Shown: in pieces, positions 42,078-50,789 of the stretch
Numbering within the stretch: the first letter of the stretch is position 1
How the letters are laid out: every line of letters begins with the position of its first letter
Origin: Clostridiales bacterium FE2011
GTDB lineage: Bacteria; Bacillota; Clostridia; Christensenellales; Aristaeellaceae
Length of the DNA stretch: 64,000 bases
Assembly: GCA_017569305.1 (NCBI GenBank)
Contig: CP069418.1
Location: 62,001 to 126,000, forward strand
Reading direction: 5' to 3'
Position numbers and translations under genes: made by a program
The notes under the pieces: model-generated
Told to the model about the DNA's origin: nothing
Databases searched by the model: none
What the model saw: the letters and a program-made list of their open reading frames with translations, nothing else

Positions 42078-42181
42078 CGAATATATGATACCATAAATTC
42101 CCCGAAAAAAATATGTATTAATTGTTACGTTTTTAATGTTTACCTTTGCTATGTATCCGTGTGCTTCTTATGAATAAACCC

Positions 42182-42210
42182 TTGACACGGTTCTTTATCT
42201 CTTCTAAACT
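42182..42210 (+). promoter_or_regulatory. Promoter for glnN
   Basis: Perfect -35 TTGACA (42182-42187), 17 bases, then TAAACT (42205-42210). A second possible -10, TATACT (42215-42220), would need a 27-base spacer. The leader to the ATG at 42246 is about 30 bases. Confidence 0.65.
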
Positions 42211-42245
42211 GACATATACTTATGATGATGAAAGGTGGGATTCCA

Positions 42246-44330
42246 ATGGCGTTTGTCGAAGAGAATTTCGGTATCAATGTATTCAATGATTCCGTGATGC
42301 GCCAGCGTCTCCCCAAGGAAACCTACAAAACCCTGCATAAGACCATTGATGAGGGCCGCCGTCTTGATCCCCAGGTTGCAAGCGTTGTTGCAAACGCCAT
42401 GAAGGACTGGGCTCTGGAACGCGGTGCCACACATTATACGCACTGGTTCCAGCCGCTGAATTCCGTCACAGCTGAAAAACATGACGCTTTTATTACTCCG
42501 GTACAGGGTGGTAAAGTCATCCAGGAGTTCTCCGGGAAAGAACTGGTCCGCGGCGAAGCGGACGCATCCTCCCTGCCCAGCGGCGGCCTGCGCTCCACTT
42601 TCGAGGCTCGCGGTTATACTGCCTGGGATCCTACCTCCTATGCCTTTATCAAGGAACACGTTCTCTGCATTCCGACAGCTTACTGTTCCTACGGCGGAGA
42701 AGCGCTGGATAAAAAGACTCCTTTGCTTCGGTCCATGGAAGCGCTGAACAGGCAGGCAGTCCGCATTCTCCGTTTGTTCGGCCGTCTGGATGCTACCCGC
42801 GTGATGCCCACAGTCGGTCCCGAGCAGGAGTATTTTCTGATCGAGAAAGAGCTTTATGACAAACGTAGCGACCTGATTTTTTCTGGACGCACACTTTTCG
42901 GAGCCCCTGCTCCCAAAGGACAGGAGCTGGGTGATCATTTCTTCGGCACAATCAAAACCAGGGTCCAGGCTTTTATGACAGAGTTGAATGAAGAGCTGTG
43001 GAAAGTCGGCGTGCTTGCCAAAACAGAACATAACGAGACTGCTCCCGCTCAGCATGAAATGGCCCCGATTTATTCCATCGTGAATGTTGCCTGCGACCAC
43101 AACCAGCTGACAATGGAAATCATGAAGAAAGTCGCCCGTCGCCACGGTCTTCACTGCCTGCTGTCAGAAAAGCCTTTTGCCGGGGTCAACGGCAGCGGCA
43201 AGCATAACAACTGGTCCATGTTTACCAACACCGGCTATAATCTCCTGAATCCCGGTGACAGTCCACATGAAAGCGCCCAGTTCCTGCTTTTCCTGACATC
43301 TGTGATCAAGGCCGTGGATGAGTATCAGGATCTTCTCCGTGCATCTGTGGCCTCTGCCGGAAACGATCACCGTCTCGGAGGCTGCGAGGCTCCTCCCGCA
43401 ATCATCAGTATCTTCCTGGGGGATGAGCTTACTGAAATCCTTGAGGCGCTGGAAGCCGGTTCCATCTATAACGGGCGTGAAAAAACCGACATGACCATCG
43501 GTGTTCATGTGCTTCCCAAATTCCCGAAAGACACCACAGACCGCAACCGGACTTCCCCCTTTGCCTTTACCGGCAACAAATTTGAGTTCCGTTCCCTCGG
43601 TTCATCTGATTCCATTTCCGATGCCAATGTTGTATTGAATACCATTGTCGCGGAAAGCCTCCGTCAGTTTGCTGACGAGCTTGAAAATGCAGCCGATTTC
43701 CGCACCGCCCTGCATGATCTGATCGTCAGAACCATTCACGATCATAAACGCATCATTTTCAACGGCAACAACTATACGGACGAATGGGTGGAAGAGGCTG
43801 AGAAGCGCGGTCTTGCCCGGCTGGATTCCACGGTGGACGCGCTCCCCTGCTATACGGCGGAAAAGAATATCCGTCTTTTTGAGACCCATAAGGTTCTTTC
43901 CGAGTCTGAGCTTCGTTCACGCCGGGATATCGGCCTGGATTCCTACGCCAAAATCATCATGATCGAAGCTAAAACCATGATTATGATGACCCGCCGTCAG
44001 ATCCTGCCTGCCGTACTTCGTTTCACCGGTGACATTGCTGCGGCGTCCAGGAACATCCGGGAAATCGGCGTTGATTTATCCAGCGGTACCGAGCTGGTGT
44101 CCACGCTTTGCAGTACCACAGATCAACTGAACCGGGATCTCACCATGCTCGAATCTGCTGTCAGCGCTTTCCCCGCCGGGGACGACCTGCTGGCTGCTGC
44201 ACGCTATATGCATGACACCGTTCTGCCCGCCATGTCAAACCTGCGTTCCTCCGCAGACGCGCTTGAGCAGCTGACTGAACGCAGTTACTGGCCGTTCCCG
44301 ACTTATAACGAACTGCTTTTCAGCATCTGA
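42246..44330 (+). CDS. glnN: Glutamine synthetase type III
   Basis: ATP-dependent ammonium assimilation into glutamine. At 694 residues it is the large dodecameric GSIII form found in Bacteroidetes, Clostridia and cyanobacteria, not the 450-residue GlnA. Landmarks: [19 protein letters not shown] near residue 105, [10 protein letters not shown] near 193, [11 protein letters not shown] near 318 and [16 protein letters not shown] near 434. AAAGGTGG precedes ATG 42246; in-frame ATGs at 42222-42228 lie upstream of that site. It stands alone between two divergent or convergent blocks, with its own promoter and terminator. Confidence 0.96.
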   Translation: MAFVEENFGINVFNDSVMRQRLPKETYKTLHKTIDEGRRLDPQVASVVANAMKDWALERGATHYTHWFQPLNSVTAEKHDAFITPVQGGKVIQEFSGKELVRGEADASSLPSGGLRSTFEARGYTAWDPTSYAFIKEHVLCIPTAYCSYGGEALDKKTPLLRSMEALNRQAVRILRLFGRLDATRVMPTVGPEQEYFLIEKELYDKRSDLIFSGRTLFGAPAPKGQELGDHFFGTIKTRVQAFMTELNEELWKVGVLAKTEHNETAPAQHEMAPIYSIVNVACDHNQLTMEIMKKVARRHGLHCLLSEKPFAGVNGSGKHNNWSMFTNTGYNLLNPGDSPHESAQFLLFLTSVIKAVDEYQDLLRASVASAGNDHRLGGCEAPPAIISIFLGDELTEILEALEAGSIYNGREKTDMTIGVHVLPKFPKDTTDRNRTSPFAFTGNKFEFRSLGSSDSISDANVVLNTIVAESLRQFADELENAADFRTALHDLIVRTIHDHKRIIFNGNNYTDEWVEEAEKRGLARLDSTVDALPCYTAEKNIRLFETHKVLSESELRSRRDIGLDSYAKIIMIEAKTMIMMTRRQILPAVLRFTGDIAAASRNIREIGVDLSSGTELVSTLCSTTDQLNRDLTMLESAVSAFPAGDDLLAAARYMHDTVLPAMSNLRSSADALEQLTERSYWPFPTYNELLFSI

Positions 44331-44343
44331 TTCCAAAAACCGA

Positions 44344-44370
44344 ACAGGCTGCCGTACGGCAGCCTGTATT
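44344..44370 (+). terminator. Rho-independent terminator after glnN
   Basis: 11-bp inverted repeat, 44344-44354 with 44357-44367, followed by ATTTTATT. It lies between the converging glnN and metallo-hydrolase genes. Confidence 0.85.
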
Positions 44371-45189
44371 TTATTGCTTTTCCTTATCGAACAGAAGGGT
44401 CCAGCCTTCCGGCTCTTTCCGGATTTCGTGGGTTTCTATGGGCACGCCCATATCCACAGCCGGCGCGGATTCCAGCCTTTCATCATCCATATACTCAAGA
44501 AATGCCTTCAGCTCCTCTGCTGATCTTACCATCGGCTGATGGGAGCAAAGCACATGCAGGATTTCCTGTCCATGCTCCTTTTCCAGAGTACGGACCAGTT
44601 CTTTCATATTTTCCCGCCATCTGCATACCGGCAGCGAGGAAGGAAACCATATCCATGTGCATGGATTCCAGTCGTCGCCTGTCAGAAGCAGCTGCAGCTC
44701 CTTCAGATACAGCACAATGCTTCCCGGTGTGTGTCCGGGAACATGAATCACCTGTACCTGCATTTGACCGAGCTCCACTGTAGTCTTTTCAAACCGCCCG
44801 GATAATTCATCGAAGAGGATGGGTTCCGGCTCTTTAAAGCATACGGACATAAAGTCTTCCGGTATCGGCACGCCTTTCTGTTCCGCCTGCTTTGCCACCT
44901 TCATTCTCTGCAGGGAACCAGTCCGCTGTCTGAATTCATCCAGATCTTCGGAACACATCCTGCTTTCACCGAACCATCTGACTCCGAGAATATGATCATG
45001 ATGGCCGTGAGAAAGCAGCACACTGACAGGCTTCCCTGTCAGTGTCTGCACAAAAGCTTTTACATTTTCTGTTCCGTATCCCGCATCAAAGAGAATGGCG
45101 CTTTCCGTTCCCTCAATCAACGTCATGGAGACACCCATGGCATCAGAGATGTGCGTCACTCCCGGGAATACTTTTTCAGCATGAAACAT
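44371..45189 (-). CDS. Metallo-beta-lactamase fold hydrolase
   Basis: Zinc hydrolase of unknown substrate, 272 residues. The metal motif SHGHHDH is near residue 60, a further histidine in HVPGHTPGS near 151 and an aspartate in LTGDDW near 170, completing the binuclear site of the glyoxalase II/flavoprotein-like group. No signal peptide. It has no ribosome site of its own and starts three bases after nagB, so it is probably coupled. A role in amino-sugar metabolism is inference only. Confidence 0.86.
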   Translation of the reverse strand: MFHAEKVFPGVTHISDAMGVSMTLIEGTESAILFDAGYGTENVKAFVQTLTGKPVSVLLSHGHHDHILGVRWFGESRMCSEDLDEFRQRTGSLQRMKVAKQAEQKGVPIPEDFMSVCFKEPEPILFDELSGRFEKTTVELGQMQVQVIHVPGHTPGSIVLYLKELQLLLTGDDWNPCTWIWFPSSLPVCRWRENMKELVRTLEKEHGQEILHVLCSHQPMVRSAEELKAFLEYMDDERLESAPAVDMGVPIETHEIRKEPEGWTLLFDKEKQ

Positions 45190-45192
45190 TCT

Positions 45193-45924
45193 TTACGCCT
45201 TATAGCCGATTTCGTCAGCCAGTTTCTTTTCAATAATCACTGTGGCATCCCTGTGCAGCCGCATGAAGGTGCAGGGGCATTTCGGATCAATCTTGTCCTG
45301 GATCAGCAGCTTAGTTGCCGCTTCCTGCTTATTGCCGTTAATGATCATAATCAGACGCTTCGCCCGCATGATGTTTCCCATACCCATTGTTACCGCATGT
45401 GTGGGAACATCTTCCTTGCTCGCAAAGAACCGTTTGTTGGCCTCGATTGTGGAATCATCCAGTGTTTCCTCATGGGCGCCGTCATACAGCGTTTCACCGG
45501 GCTCATTGAAACCGAGATGACCGTCCGGTCCGACACCCAGAACCTGAATTTCAATCTCTGTCTTGTCCAGTATGTCATTGAACTCTTTCAGGTTTGCCGC
45601 GACATCGCCGGTTCCTTTGGCCACATAGGTGTTGGCCTTGTCAATGTTGATATGGTCAAACAGATTGGTATTCATAAAATAGCGGTAACTCTGGTCATGC
45701 GTACCGTCCAGGCCGACGTATTCGTCCAGATTCACGCTGTGAATCCGGCTGAAATCCAGGCCTTCTTCCTTGCAGCGCCGCGCCAGCTCCCTGTACATTC
45801 CCACCGGGCTGGAACCTGTAGCCAGGCCGAGGGTGCACTCAGGGTTTTCCCTCACGATCTTCTCGATAATGTCCGCAGCTTTACGTGCGCCGTCTTCATA
45901 GTCCTTTGCGATAATAACCTTCAT
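45193..45924 (-). CDS. nagB: Glucosamine-6-phosphate deaminase
   Basis: Converts glucosamine 6-phosphate to fructose 6-phosphate and ammonia. GLATGSSPVGMY near residue 35, VNLDEYVGLD near 67 and LGVGPDGHLGFNEPG near 125 are diagnostic. 243 residues from ATG 45924, which has GGGGG eight bases upstream; ATG 45930 is only two bases after that site. No nagA is present. Found with glmM and a GlmU-like gene, so it sits at the branch between breakdown and wall-precursor synthesis. Confidence 0.95.
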   Translation of the reverse strand: MKVIIAKDYEDGARKAADIIEKIVRENPECTLGLATGSSPVGMYRELARRCKEEGLDFSRIHSVNLDEYVGLDGTHDQSYRYFMNTNLFDHINIDKANTYVAKGTGDVAANLKEFNDILDKTEIEIQVLGVGPDGHLGFNEPGETLYDGAHEETLDDSTIEANKRFFASKEDVPTHAVTMGMGNIMRAKRLIMIINGNKQEAATKLLIQDKIDPKCPCTFMRLHRDATVIIEKKLADEIGYKA

Positions 45925-45954
45925 TTTCATTTCCCCCTTGAAATGATTTTTTTT

Positions 45955-46614
45955 TTATTTTTTTGCAACAACGGTGCCGTTGTTCTTCCAGATGCTTTTC
46001 TCCGGGATTGTGCCGCGCACGCAGGATGTCGGGTACACATTGGAATCACGTCCGATGACTGTACCGGGATTCAGCACGCTGTTGCATCCTACTTCCACCC
46101 GGTCCCCCAGCATAGCGCCGATTTTTTTCAGGCCGGTTTCGATTCTCTCATCTCCGCATTTGACAACCACAAGCAGTTTGTCGCTTTTCACATTGGAAGT
46201 GATGGATCCGGCACCCATGTGGCTTTTGTATCCCAGTATGCTGTCGCCGACATAATTGTAGTGCGGAACCTGTACGTTGTCAAAAAGGATCACGTTTTTC
46301 AACTCAGTGCTGTTGCCAACCACGCAGTGATCTCCGATAAGCGCGCTGCCGCGGATAAATGCACCAGGCCTGACTTCGGTTTCGTGCCCGATGATGGCAG
46401 GCGCTCCGATATAGTTATTGGGATAAATCTTTGCGTCCTTGGCAATCCAGACGTTCTCGCTGACTTCATCAAATTCTTCCTTGGGCAGGGTCTTCCCCAG
46501 CTCAATGATAAAGTCCTTGATTTTGGCAAGTGCTTCCCAGGGATACTCAGTATTCTCCAGGATGGATGCAGCCCGGGTATGAGTCAGGTCATACAGATCT
46601 TTTGTCCTCAGCAT
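45955..46614 (-). CDS. GlmU-like left-handed beta-helix acyltransferase, single-domain
   Basis: 219-residue hexapeptide-repeat protein resembling the C-terminal acetyltransferase domain of GlmU or related sugar-nucleotide enzymes. GlmU-type landmarks are present: VPHYNYVGDSILG near residue 115, HMGAGSITSN near 131 and VEVGCNSVLNPGTVIG near 168. There is no N-terminal uridyltransferase domain; residues 1-55 are helical instead. It probably acetylates glucosamine 1-phosphate made by GlmM, with uridylylation elsewhere, but a structural or other acyltransferase role cannot be excluded. Its ATG overlaps the glmM TAA (TAATG). Confidence 0.78.
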   Translation of the reverse strand: MLRTKDLYDLTHTRAASILENTEYPWEALAKIKDFIIELGKTLPKEEFDEVSENVWIAKDAKIYPNNYIGAPAIIGHETEVRPGAFIRGSALIGDHCVVGNSTELKNVILFDNVQVPHYNYVGDSILGYKSHMGAGSITSNVKSDKLLVVVKCGDERIETGLKKIGAMLGDRVEVGCNSVLNPGTVIGRDSNVYPTSCVRGTIPEKSIWKNNGTVVAKK

Positions 46615-47978
46615 TACTTTTTCACCTCAATCAGATGTCCGCTTTCCTTCATGGATTCGATAATATAATCAACATACTTTTCACATTCCTCGGTGCTGGT
46701 TGCCTCGCTCATCACACGAAGCACCGGTTCTGTGCCGCTCTTGCGAAGCAGGACGCGTCCGGCGTCGCCAAGCTCCTCCGTGCAGTGATTCACTGCGTCC
46801 ATTACCTTCTGTTCAGCCAGTGTGCCGTCTTTATCGTCCACAACCACATTTTTCAGAACCTGCGGATACATTTTGCAGGGCTCCGCAAGGACTGACAGGG
46901 GCAGCTGCGTATCGATCATCACTTCCATCAGCATAATCGCGGTGATCAGGCCGTCGCCGGTCCGGGCGTGCTTGCGGAAAATAATATGACCGCTCTGTTC
47001 GCCGCCAATCAGGTGGTTATAAGCTTTCATATTCTCATAAACATACCTGTCGCCCACTGCAGTCTTTTCATAGTTGATTCCGGCCGCATCCAGCGCCTTA
47101 TAAAGGCCGAAATTGCTCATGATCGTGGTTACAACCGTATTGCTCGGCAGCTGACCCTTGCTCTTCAGATACTTGGCGCAGATGTACATGATCTTGTCAC
47201 CGTTCACTTCATTGCCGTTCTCATCCACAGCCAGGCACCGGTCGGCATCACCGTCAAAAGCGAAACCAACGTCCAGTTTATTCTCTTTCACATATTCCTT
47301 CAGGGACTCAATATGTGTACTGCCGCAGTTCCGGTTAATGTTCAGGCCGTCCGGTTTATTGTGTATAACATAGGTTTTTGCGCCCAGCGCGTTGAATACC
47401 GCGGGACCTATCATCCAGCTGCTGCCGTTTGAACAGTCCAGGGCCACTTTGTGATCATCAAAAGGACGTGTGGCCAGATTGGTCAGATATCCGATATAGC
47501 GGTTTCTGCCGGTATAGAAGTCAACGGTGCAGCCAATACGGTCTTCCGCTGCAAAGGGCAGTTCTTCCGTTTTTCCGTCAATATAGTCTTCAATGGCATC
47601 CTGGAGTTCATCGTCCATTTTTTCGCCTTTTCCGTTCATCAGCTTGATGCCGTTATCGTAAAAGACGTTATGGCTTGCTGAAATCATCACGCCGCAGTCA
47701 AAATCCTCCGTCCTCGTGATATAGCTCACGCACGGAGTCGTTGTAACATGCAGCAGATATGCGTCAGCACCGGAAGAAGTAATGCCGGCGGCCAGCGCGC
47801 TTTCATACATGTATGAGGAGCGCCGTGTATCTTTACCGATTACAATTCTTGCTTTGTCATCCAGGTGTTTTTTGCCGTAATACCAGCCCAGGTATCGTCC
47901 TGTCTTGAATGCGTGTTCAGCGGTCAGAACAACGCCGGCTTTGCCGCGGAATCCATCCGTTCCGAAATATCTGCCCAT
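46614..47978 (-). CDS. glmM: Phosphoglucosamine mutase
   Basis: Interconverts glucosamine 6-phosphate and 1-phosphate for UDP-GlcNAc synthesis. The phosphoserine loop ISASHNVFYDNG is near residue 100, the metal-binding DGDADR near 243 and the sugar-binding GGEQSGHI near 327. 454 residues. AAGGAGG lies eight bases before the ATG. It is the first gene of the amino-sugar operon and follows a perfect consensus promoter at 48047-48075. Confidence 0.96.
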   Translation of the reverse strand: MGRYFGTDGFRGKAGVVLTAEHAFKTGRYLGWYYGKKHLDDKARIVIGKDTRRSSYMYESALAAGITSSGADAYLLHVTTTPCVSYITRTEDFDCGVMISASHNVFYDNGIKLMNGKGEKMDDELQDAIEDYIDGKTEELPFAAEDRIGCTVDFYTGRNRYIGYLTNLATRPFDDHKVALDCSNGSSWMIGPAVFNALGAKTYVIHNKPDGLNINRNCGSTHIESLKEYVKENKLDVGFAFDGDADRCLAVDENGNEVNGDKIMYICAKYLKSKGQLPSNTVVTTIMSNFGLYKALDAAGINYEKTAVGDRYVYENMKAYNHLIGGEQSGHIIFRKHARTGDGLITAIMLMEVMIDTQLPLSVLAEPCKMYPQVLKNVVVDDKDGTLAEQKVMDAVNHCTEELGDAGRVLLRKSGTEPVLRVMSEATSTEECEKYVDYIIESMKESGHLIEVKK

Positions 47979-48046
47979 TGCTTGTCCTCCTTATCAGTTA
48001 CATAAACTTTGTCTGAAAAAATAAAATCACCGCAAAAATCAGATGT

Positions 48047-48075
48047 ATTATAACGTCTTATTTTTGTCTTGTCAA
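48047..48075 (-). promoter_or_regulatory. Consensus sigma-A promoter for the glmM operon
   Basis: Minus-strand TTGACA (48070-48075), 17 bases, TATAAT (48047-48052): a 12 of 12 match. The leader to glmM is about 65 bases. No glmS-ribozyme-like structure was recognised in it. Confidence 0.85.
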
Positions 48076-48141
48076 TACATGATATGGTAGACGCTGCAAC
48101 ATCACTCCCCTAAAAGACAATATCTTTCTTTTCTTCTTTGT

Positions 48142-48171
48142 TTGACTTTATTCTGATGCGTATGAGATAAT
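48142..48171 (+). promoter_or_regulatory. Promoter for the coiled-coil SH3 gene
   Basis: TTGACT (48142-48147), 18 bases, GATAAT (48166-48171), each a 5/6 match. The start lies about 60 bases before the ATG at 48235. It diverges from the glmM promoter with roughly 70 bases between -35 boxes. Confidence 0.6.
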
Positions 48172-48234
48172 ACAAATACCCTTTTATATCCCTCGTTTTC
48201 TGAATACTCAGCACCTGACCGGGAGGTTTTTCCG

Positions 48235-50577
48235 ATGAAGAGAGGGTTTCTGTTTATACTTACGGCTATGCTGGCTGTACTGGCAGTTGTTTTTTGTGTT
48301 CTGTATATTTCAGGCAATCAGGATAAAGACCGGAAAATTGATTCCCTTTCCGCGAATATAGATACACTCTCTGAGAATGTCAGAAAGCTTGAGTCTGATA
48401 TTTCACTTCGCAATGCCGAAATCGAGAACCTGAACGGCGATCTTCTGGCAAAAGATGACCGGATCCATTCTCTTGAAGCAGAATCAGCTGAAGCAGAATC
48501 CCTCCTGTCCGATCAAAACCTTCAGCTGCAGCAGTATGAAACCGATCTTGCTGACAGGCAGATCCGGATGGATGAGTTCTCCGCTCAGATTGCTGACCTG
48601 AACAAACAGATTGAATCCCTTTCATCAAGCAGCAAAGAACAGGCTTCCACAATACAATCACTGACCGATGATACCGCCCAGAAAGCCGCTCTGATTGATT
48701 CACTGGAGGCTGAAATTGCTGAAAAAGAGCAGCAGATTGTATCACTCACTGACGAAGTGACAGAAAAAAAGGCGGACATCCTGTCCCTCACTTCAGCAAC
48801 AGACTCACAGGAAAGCCTCATCAGCGAGCTGCAGGCAGAACTGGATCAAAAAGCCGAACAGATCGTTTCACTGAATAATGACATTGTGGATAAGGATAAA
48901 CAAATTCAGGCCCTGAATAATACTGTCAGCGAAAAAGCTGCGGGAATTGAATCTCTTATAACCGCAGGCGAAGGAAATGCCGCACGAATCAGCGAACTCG
49001 AATCTGCCCTGAAAGAAAAAGATGATCAGATTGACTCTCTGAAAGCTGATATGGCATCGAATGAACAGCGGATCATTTCCCTGGACAATGCGCTCACAGA
49101 GGAGAAAGCCGGATTTGAAACGATTGCCGCCGAGAATAACAGTCTGAATACCAGAATCGTCTCACTGGAAGCCGATCTGGAGGAAAAAAACACCCTCATA
49201 AGCTCCCTGAATGCCGTTTTGGAAGAAAAAGAACAGCAGATTCAGACTCTGGCCGAAAAAGCACCGGAAGACATATCCGTTAATGCTGCGCTGTCTTCAG
49301 AGAATGCTGATCAGCAATCCTCCGGCCTCATCCAGGAAGCAGATTCCGGGAATTATACCGCTCTGATTGCTTCCCTGAATGCCGATATCGCGGAAAAGGA
49401 ACAACAGATCAAAGCATTGGAAAACGCCCTCACCGAAAAAAACACGCTTATTGAGTCCATCACCGCCGATAATGAAGCCATGGGCAGCCGGATCACAGCG
49501 CTGGAAACCAGCATTCTTGGCAAAGAGTCTCAGATCCAGACATTATCTTCCGCAGTTGACGAAAAGGATTCCAGGATCAGCGAGCTTACCGAGACCATTG
49601 CCGAGCTGAAAGACAAATCCGGCAATGACAGTACTGACGCAGTTCCTGCTGCCTCAGCCTCTTCCGAACCTGACATTGCGGATAAAGCAGCCGTCTCGAA
49701 TAGCGCTGACATTCCTGACAATACTGAAGAACTGAAAAACCTGAAATCCGAAGTTGAAAACAAATCCCTTATGATTTTTACCCTCAACTCCGCTGTCGCA
49801 GAAAAGGATGCCCGTATTCAGACACTCAGTAATGAACTGGAAGAAAAGAATACCCTGATTGAAACCCTTCAGGCTTCCCTTTCCGAAAAAAACACAGAGG
49901 CTGAAAACCTTACCGCGGTCGTCGCAGATCAGGAAACGCAGATCAGCACGCAGAAAACAAATCTGTCTGATTTGTCTCAGCAGATTGAAACGCTGAACAC
50001 AGACCTTTCCTCCCGCACTGAGCAGATCAGCAGCCTGGAAAATGATCTTTCTGATAAAGCAAAGATCATCGAAACACTGCAGGCTGAGATTGCTGTCAAG
50101 GCGCAGCAGATTGATTCCTTAACCGCAGACGCTGCAGCCCGGACCGAGGAAACAGAAAAGAGTCAGATAGCCGAAGCGGACTTACAGTCGCTCTCCGATG
50201 AAAATGCGTCGCTTCAGGAAAAACTGGCAGTCTGTGAAAAGCGGATTGAAGACCTGCAGAACCTGTATATCAACACCTTCGTTTCTTCCTCCGGAAATTC
50301 CCTTTCCCTGGACGGCAGTGAAGATGTGATCGTTGTCAAGCGAATCCGGATCAGAGATAAAAACAATCCAAACGTGCACAAAAAGCCCAAATTTTCCTCC
50401 CGGGTAATCGGCTTTGCAAAAGCCTCCACTGAATATGAGATTCTGGATGTGTCTGATAACGGCTGGTATCAGATCAGGCTTGAAAACGGAAAAACCGGCT
50501 GGATTCATCCAAACGCCGGCACCTTGAATACATTTGAATTCAATTTCGATTCAATCGGTACAGAAACCGAACCGTAA
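48235..50577 (+). CDS. Membrane-anchored coiled-coil protein of 14-residue repeats with C-terminal SH3-like domain
   Basis: Not a recognised named gene. 780 residues: basic N-terminus and one membrane helix (about 5-26), then long coiled coil to about residue 680, then an SH3-like domain (about 697-764; RIRIRDKNN and GWYQIRLENGKTGWIHP). The coil is made of tandem 14-residue units of pattern I..L...[VIL].EK..., with many exact register repeats between residues 150 and 340. Two unstructured linkers near 342-376 and 459-499 divide it into three rods. SH3b domains often bind cell-wall glycan, so a rod spanning from membrane to wall is a reasonable guess. GGGAGG precedes the ATG. Own promoter and terminator; no clear operon partners. 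Confidence 0.8.
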   Translation: MKRGFLFILTAMLAVLAVVFCVLYISGNQDKDRKIDSLSANIDTLSENVRKLESDISLRNAEIENLNGDLLAKDDRIHSLEAESAEAESLLSDQNLQLQQYETDLADRQIRMDEFSAQIADLNKQIESLSSSSKEQASTIQSLTDDTAQKAALIDSLEAEIAEKEQQIVSLTDEVTEKKADILSLTSATDSQESLISELQAELDQKAEQIVSLNNDIVDKDKQIQALNNTVSEKAAGIESLITAGEGNAARISELESALKEKDDQIDSLKADMASNEQRIISLDNALTEEKAGFETIAAENNSLNTRIVSLEADLEEKNTLISSLNAVLEEKEQQIQTLAEKAPEDISVNAALSSENADQQSSGLIQEADSGNYTALIASLNADIAEKEQQIKALENALTEKNTLIESITADNEAMGSRITALETSILGKESQIQTLSSAVDEKDSRISELTETIAELKDKSGNDSTDAVPAASASSEPDIADKAAVSNSADIPDNTEELKNLKSEVENKSLMIFTLNSAVAEKDARIQTLSNELEEKNTLIETLQASLSEKNTEAENLTAVVADQETQISTQKTNLSDLSQQIETLNTDLSSRTEQISSLENDLSDKAKIIETLQAEIAVKAQQIDSLTADAAARTEETEKSQIAEADLQSLSDENASLQEKLAVCEKRIEDLQNLYINTFVSSSGNSLSLDGSEDVIVVKRIRIRDKNNPNVHKKPKFSSRVIGFAKASTEYEILDVSDNGWYQIRLENGKTGWIHPNAGTLNTFEFNFDSIGTETEP

Positions 50578-50621
50578 TACTCTGAACAGGAATAATCTTC
50601 GATTTCAGATCATTATGATAA

Positions 50622-50651
50622 AAAAGCGGCGTATGTTCATACGCCGCTTTT
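50622..50651. terminator. Bidirectional terminator shared by the SH3 gene and tRNA-Leu
   Basis: 14-bp inverted repeat, 50622-50635 with 50638-50651, flanked by A-run on the left and T-run on the right, so it functions for either strand. It lies 44 bases after the SH3 gene and three bases past the tRNA 3' end. Confidence 0.85.
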
Positions 50652-50653
50652 CG

Positions 50654-50735
50654 TGCGGTTGGCGGGACTCGAACCCGCACGCTTTATGGGCAGGGGATTT
50701 TAAGTCCCCGGTGTCTGCCATTCCACCACAACCGC
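50654..50735 (-). tRNA. tRNA-Leu (anticodon TAA)
   Basis: Minus-strand cloverleaf with seven-base acceptor stem GCGGTTG/CAACCGC and discriminator A at 50654. The anticodon loop CTTAAAA sits in a GGGGA/TCCCC stem, giving anticodon TAA for UUA codons. The long variable arm is that of a class II tRNA, and the T-loop GTTCGAGTC is normal. The 3' CCA is not encoded. A promoter at 50745-50774 is only about ten bases upstream of the mature 5' end. Confidence 0.95.
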
Positions 50736-50744
50736 ATTGAAGAT

Positions 50745-50774
50745 AGTATACCATTCGACAGAAAAATGCGTCAA
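50745..50774 (-). promoter_or_regulatory. Promoter for tRNA-Leu
   Basis: Minus-strand TTGACG (50769-50774), 18 bases, TATACT (50745-50750), each 5/6 to consensus. It sits just after the rsmG stop codon, so the tRNA need not depend on rsmG transcription. Confidence 0.65.
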
Positions 50775-50789
50775 GCTGTTCTGTCCTTT

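Noticed and set aside
45945..45966. Long T-rich run between nagB and the beta-helix gene
   Set aside because: Considered as a terminator, but no GC-rich hairpin adjoins it on the proper side; the run also encodes the lysine-rich end of the beta-helix protein.
44992..46668. Plus-strand open frame of 558 codons
   Set aside because: Antisense to the metallo-hydrolase, nagB and the beta-helix gene, all of which have strong motifs.
47979..48234. Possible glmS-type ribozyme or riboswitch before glmM
   Set aside because: The gap is filled by two divergent promoters and the leader to glmM is about 65 bases with no recognisable conserved core.
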